A stretch of DNA of 64,000 nt from Amycolatopsis nalaikhensis (lineage in GTDB: Bacteria > Actinomycetota > Actinomycetes > Mycobacteriales > Pseudonocardiaceae): NCBI RefSeq assembly GCF_030264295.1, contig NZ_CP127173.1:7261501-7325500 (forward strand), read 5' to 3'. A program made the translations under genes and the position numbers. This document shows, one piece after another, positions 61,980 through 64,000 of the stretch (position 1 is its first letter; every line of letters starts with the position of its first letter). The notes below the pieces were generated by a model, which was given only the letters and a program-made list of their open reading frames with translations, did not search any database and was not told where the DNA came from.

Positions 61980-62653
61980 GACAGCGCCGCCACGACGTCG
62001 TCGAGGAGCGCGGCCAGCTCGGCGGGCCGCGTCAGGAACGGGGAGTGGCTGCCGGGCAGGTGCCGGACGACGTCCGTCAGCCCCTCGGCGACGGCCCGCT
62101 TCATGAGCGGTTCGGGCATGGCCCGGTCGTCGTCGCAGACGATCAGCGCGGACGGGGTGTCCCGCCACGCCTCGCGCGTCAGCTCCTCGGTGAACGCCTT
62201 CGCGCTCTGCGGCCGCAGCCGCGCCACCGCTTCCCGCGCCAGGTCGGCGGGCACGTCGTGGTAGAGCGCCTCGAGCGGGTCGGCGCCGGGCACGAACTCC
62301 GTCTCCGGCGGGAACCACGGCCCGCCCAGCGGGGAGACCAGGGATTCCCCCGCCTTCAGCACGTGCGCCGCGAGGTAGACGAGCGCGCGGACGTTCGGCG
62401 CCGCGGCCTCGGTGGCGGGGACGCCGCCGTAGGAGTGCGCGAGCAGGGTCACCGGGCCGTCGATCGCGGCCAGGTGCGCCTCGACGGCGCGGGCGTCGGC
62501 GTGCATCCCGGCCGCCGGGTCGCCGGACGTGCTCGGGAGGTCCACAGTGGACACGGTCCAGCCGCGGCCGGCCAGCTCGGGCCGCAGCGGCTCCCAGCAC
62601 CAGGGTCCGTGCCAGGCGCCGTGCACGAGCACCAGGTTCTTCGGTTCGGTCAT
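61976..62653 (-). CDS. Alpha/beta hydrolase
   Basis: 225 residues, compact serine hydrolase fold of the salicylate/MeSA-esterase-like type. Oxyanion motif 'LVHGAWHGPWCWEPL' (about 9-23), nucleophile elbow 'LLAHSYGGVPA' (about 75-85, Ser78), acid in 'ALIVCDDDRAMP' (about 169-180) and catalytic His in 'LPGSHSPFLTRP' (about 200-211). No signal peptide. Starts 11 nt after the acetyltransferase stop and overlaps the P450 start. Substrate unknown, possibly the same metabolite as the P450. Confidence 0.9.
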   Translation of the reverse strand: MTEPKNLVLVHGAWHGPWCWEPLRPELAGRGWTVSTVDLPSTSGDPAAGMHADARAVEAHLAAIDGPVTLLAHSYGGVPATEAAAPNVRALVYLAAHVLKAGESLVSPLGGPWFPPETEFVPGADPLEALYHDVPADLAREAVARLRPQSAKAFTEELTREAWRDTPSALIVCDDDRAMPEPLMKRAVAEGLTDVVRHLPGSHSPFLTRPAELAALLDDVVAALS

Positions 62654-62664
62654 GTCGTCCTCTT

Positions 62665-63429
62665 TCACTGGGTGAACAGCGACCAGGTTTCGGCGTGGCC
62701 GAAGCCCATCGCCTCGTAGAGCGGCACGCCCAGCGGGCTGGCGTGCAGGAAAGCCGTGCGCGCGCCGAGGGCGTATGCGTCCCGCAGCACGGCGGCGGTG
62801 GCGGCGCGGCCGTAGCCGCGGCGGCGGAACTCCGGCGGCACGCCGATGTTGAACACGCCCACCAGGTCGTCCACCAGGACGCCGAACGACGTCGCGACGG
62901 GCGTGCCGTCGACCTCGGCGACGTAGGCGCGCATCGTCGGGTGGTCGAGCACGGACGGCCGGGCGAAGACGGTGAACAGCGGATCCGGGCCCTCGTACCC
63001 GGCGGCCATCGTGGTCCGGTAGAGGTCACTGTCCACACTGGAGACGTGCCGGACCTTGACGCCGTCGGCCGCCTCGCGGGCGTCGTCCGCGTCGAGGTCC
63101 TTGAGCATGAACGGCAGGTGCGTCTCCCGGCCGAGGCCGTGCGCCGCGGCCGTGGCGGCGATCCGGTCGGCCACCCGCTCGCCGCGGACCTGGATGCTCC
63201 ACGCCACGGCGGCCAGCCGCACCGACGCGGCGAACTCGGCGATCTCGCCGGGGTCCGGGTCGGCCGCGATCCCGATGACGCCGTTCAGCAGCGGCATCGG
63301 GGCGCCGGTGACGAGCTCGGAGGTACCGGCTGTGCCTTCGCGGTAGTAGCCGCCGGGCTGGGTTTCGGCGAACAGGGCCATGGATCTGATCCAGGCCCGC
63401 GCGGCCCGGTCCGTTCGGGAATCGGTCAT
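62665..63429 (-). CDS. GNAT family N-acetyltransferase
   Basis: 254 residues. The GNAT domain lies in the C-terminal half, with the acetyl-CoA pyrophosphate loop 'GVPPEFRRRGYGRAATAAVL' (about 197-216) and 'LHASPLGVPLYEAMGFG' (about 230-246). The N-terminal half is a divergent GNAT-like lobe, as in tandem members. ATG 63429 has GGAG upstream. It is first in the minus-strand GNAT/hydrolase/P450 operon and divergent from the CGNR gene. Confidence 0.85.
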   Translation of the reverse strand: MTDSRTDRAARAWIRSMALFAETQPGGYYREGTAGTSELVTGAPMPLLNGVIGIAADPDPGEIAEFAASVRLAAVAWSIQVRGERVADRIAATAAAHGLGRETHLPFMLKDLDADDAREAADGVKVRHVSSVDSDLYRTTMAAGYEGPDPLFTVFARPSVLDHPTMRAYVAEVDGTPVATSFGVLVDDLVGVFNIGVPPEFRRRGYGRAATAAVLRDAYALGARTAFLHASPLGVPLYEAMGFGHAETWSLFTQ

Positions 63430-63495
63430 GCCGCCGAGTCTCCGGGCCGGATGTCGACGATCCGTAGACGATCCGAGACCTGGCAGACTGGGCGC

Positions 63496-64000
63496 ATGCG
63501 GCACGCGTTCCCCTGCGGCGACCTCGCCCTCGACTTCGCGGGCACGCGTAGGGGCCGTCGCGACCCCGTGCCGCGGGAAATGCTCCGCACGCCGGCCGAC
63601 CTCGACGTGTGGTTCGTCGAGGCGGGGGTCGCCGACCGCGCCCCGGGCAGCGGCCCGGACGACCTCGCCGACGCGCTGACCCTGCGCGAGGCGGTCTACG
63701 CCCTCGTGCGGGCCCGGCTCGTCGGCGATCGCGGCGCCGCGGAGGCGGTCGCCGTGCTCAACCGGGCCGCCGCGCGGCCGTCCGTGGTCCCGCAGCTCGG
63801 CCCGCGTGGGCGGACGGTGGAGGCGACGGCCGGGCAGGCGCTGTCGTCGGTCGCCCGCGCCGCGGTCGCGGTCCTGGGCGGCCCGGAAGCGGCGCTGCTG
63901 CGGGAGTGCGGCCGTCCCGGGTGCACCCAGGTGTACGTCGACACCTCACGTGGTTCGCGGCGCGAGTGGTGCGCGATGGCGACGTGCGGCAACAAGATGA
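63496..64000 (+). CDS. ABATE/CGNR zinc-finger transcriptional regulator-like protein, C-terminus cut by the window edge
   Basis: 168 residues visible, open to the last base. N-terminal ABATE-type domain starting 'FPCGDLALDFAGTRRG' (about 5-20), followed by 'ALTLREAVYALVRARL' (about 61-76). Near the edge is a CGNR zinc finger: 'CGRPGCTQVYVDTSRGSRREWC' in parts, then 'TCGNK', the local form of the C..C...C..CGNR motif. These proteins are probable transcription regulators in actinobacteria. ATG 63496 overlaps nothing; 66 bp separate it from the divergent GNAT gene. Confidence 0.85.
   Translation, partial: MRHAFPCGDLALDFAGTRRGRRDPVPREMLRTPADLDVWFVEAGVADRAPGSGPDDLADALTLREAVYALVRARLVGDRGAAEAVAVLNRAAARPSVVPQLGPRGRTVEATAGQALSSVARAAVAVLGGPEAALLRECGRPGCTQVYVDTSRGSRREWCAMATCGNKM

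Overview
This is a very GC-rich actinobacterial chromosome segment. Its GTG/ATG starts, 4-bp ATGA/GTGA gene overlaps, twin-arginine secreted enzymes, ROK/LysR/LAL-type regulators and gene content fit a soil actinomycete of the Pseudonocardiales, with Amycolatopsis as my best guess. No rRNA, tRNA, CRISPR array, transposase, integrase or phage module was seen, so it reads as accessory chromosome rather than an inserted mobile element.

Layout. 1-6.4 kb: a partial unknown gene (minus strand), a RibD/DHFR-fold reductase, an OpuC-like betaine importer whose two permeases and ATPase are one polypeptide, its lipoprotein, and a histidyl-tRNA synthetase of non-bacterial sequence type. 6.5-18.5 kb: a four-gene secreted glycoside hydrolase operon (GH78 rhamnosidase, two GH106-like enzymes, a GH127-like beta-L-arabinofuranosidase) behind a promoter region dense in operator-like repeats. 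It probably strips rhamnose/arabinose from plant pectin. 18.7-24.3 kb: three ATP-grasp ligases, an MFS exporter and a cysteine-synthase-like PLP enzyme. This is a compact candidate pathway for an NRPS-independent peptide-like metabolite and the strongest candidate here for an undescribed system. 24.5-27.6 kb: a large KAP-type P-loop NTPase. 27.6-29.6 kb: fumarylacetoacetase and a partner gene. 30.1-31.9 kb: a BCCT transporter.

32-48.3 kb: a sugar uptake and processing region. A lone ROK regulator is followed by a second ROK regulator with a palindromic operator, a ribose-type ABC importer, a Gfo/Idh/MocA dehydrogenase, two TIM-barrel isomerases (one exported by Tat), a two-domain laccase, a 1315-residue ThuA/propeller/PKD/DUF1080 protein and a secreted cupredoxin with four Ig-like repeats. 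The last two share an unnamed C-terminal-type module. The set is suggestive of oxidative (3-keto) sugar metabolism with an extracytoplasmic arm.

48.4-64 kb: LysR with a divergent VOC protein and an SRPBCC protein, a LAL-type LuxR regulator, an unknown protein, a secreted beta-propeller-like protein divergent from a purple-acid-phosphatase-like enzyme (shared palindromic operator), a small secreted protein, an FAD monooxygenase/membrane protein/TetR operon with a perfect inverted repeat over its promoter, a convergent GNAT/hydrolase/P450 operon, and a partial ABATE/CGNR zinc-finger gene.

Two genes carry frameshifts (one in the second GH gene, two in the MFS gene). All three fall at the same heptamer GAAGCTC, and removing one base at each restores full-length proteins, so assembly error is more likely than gene death.
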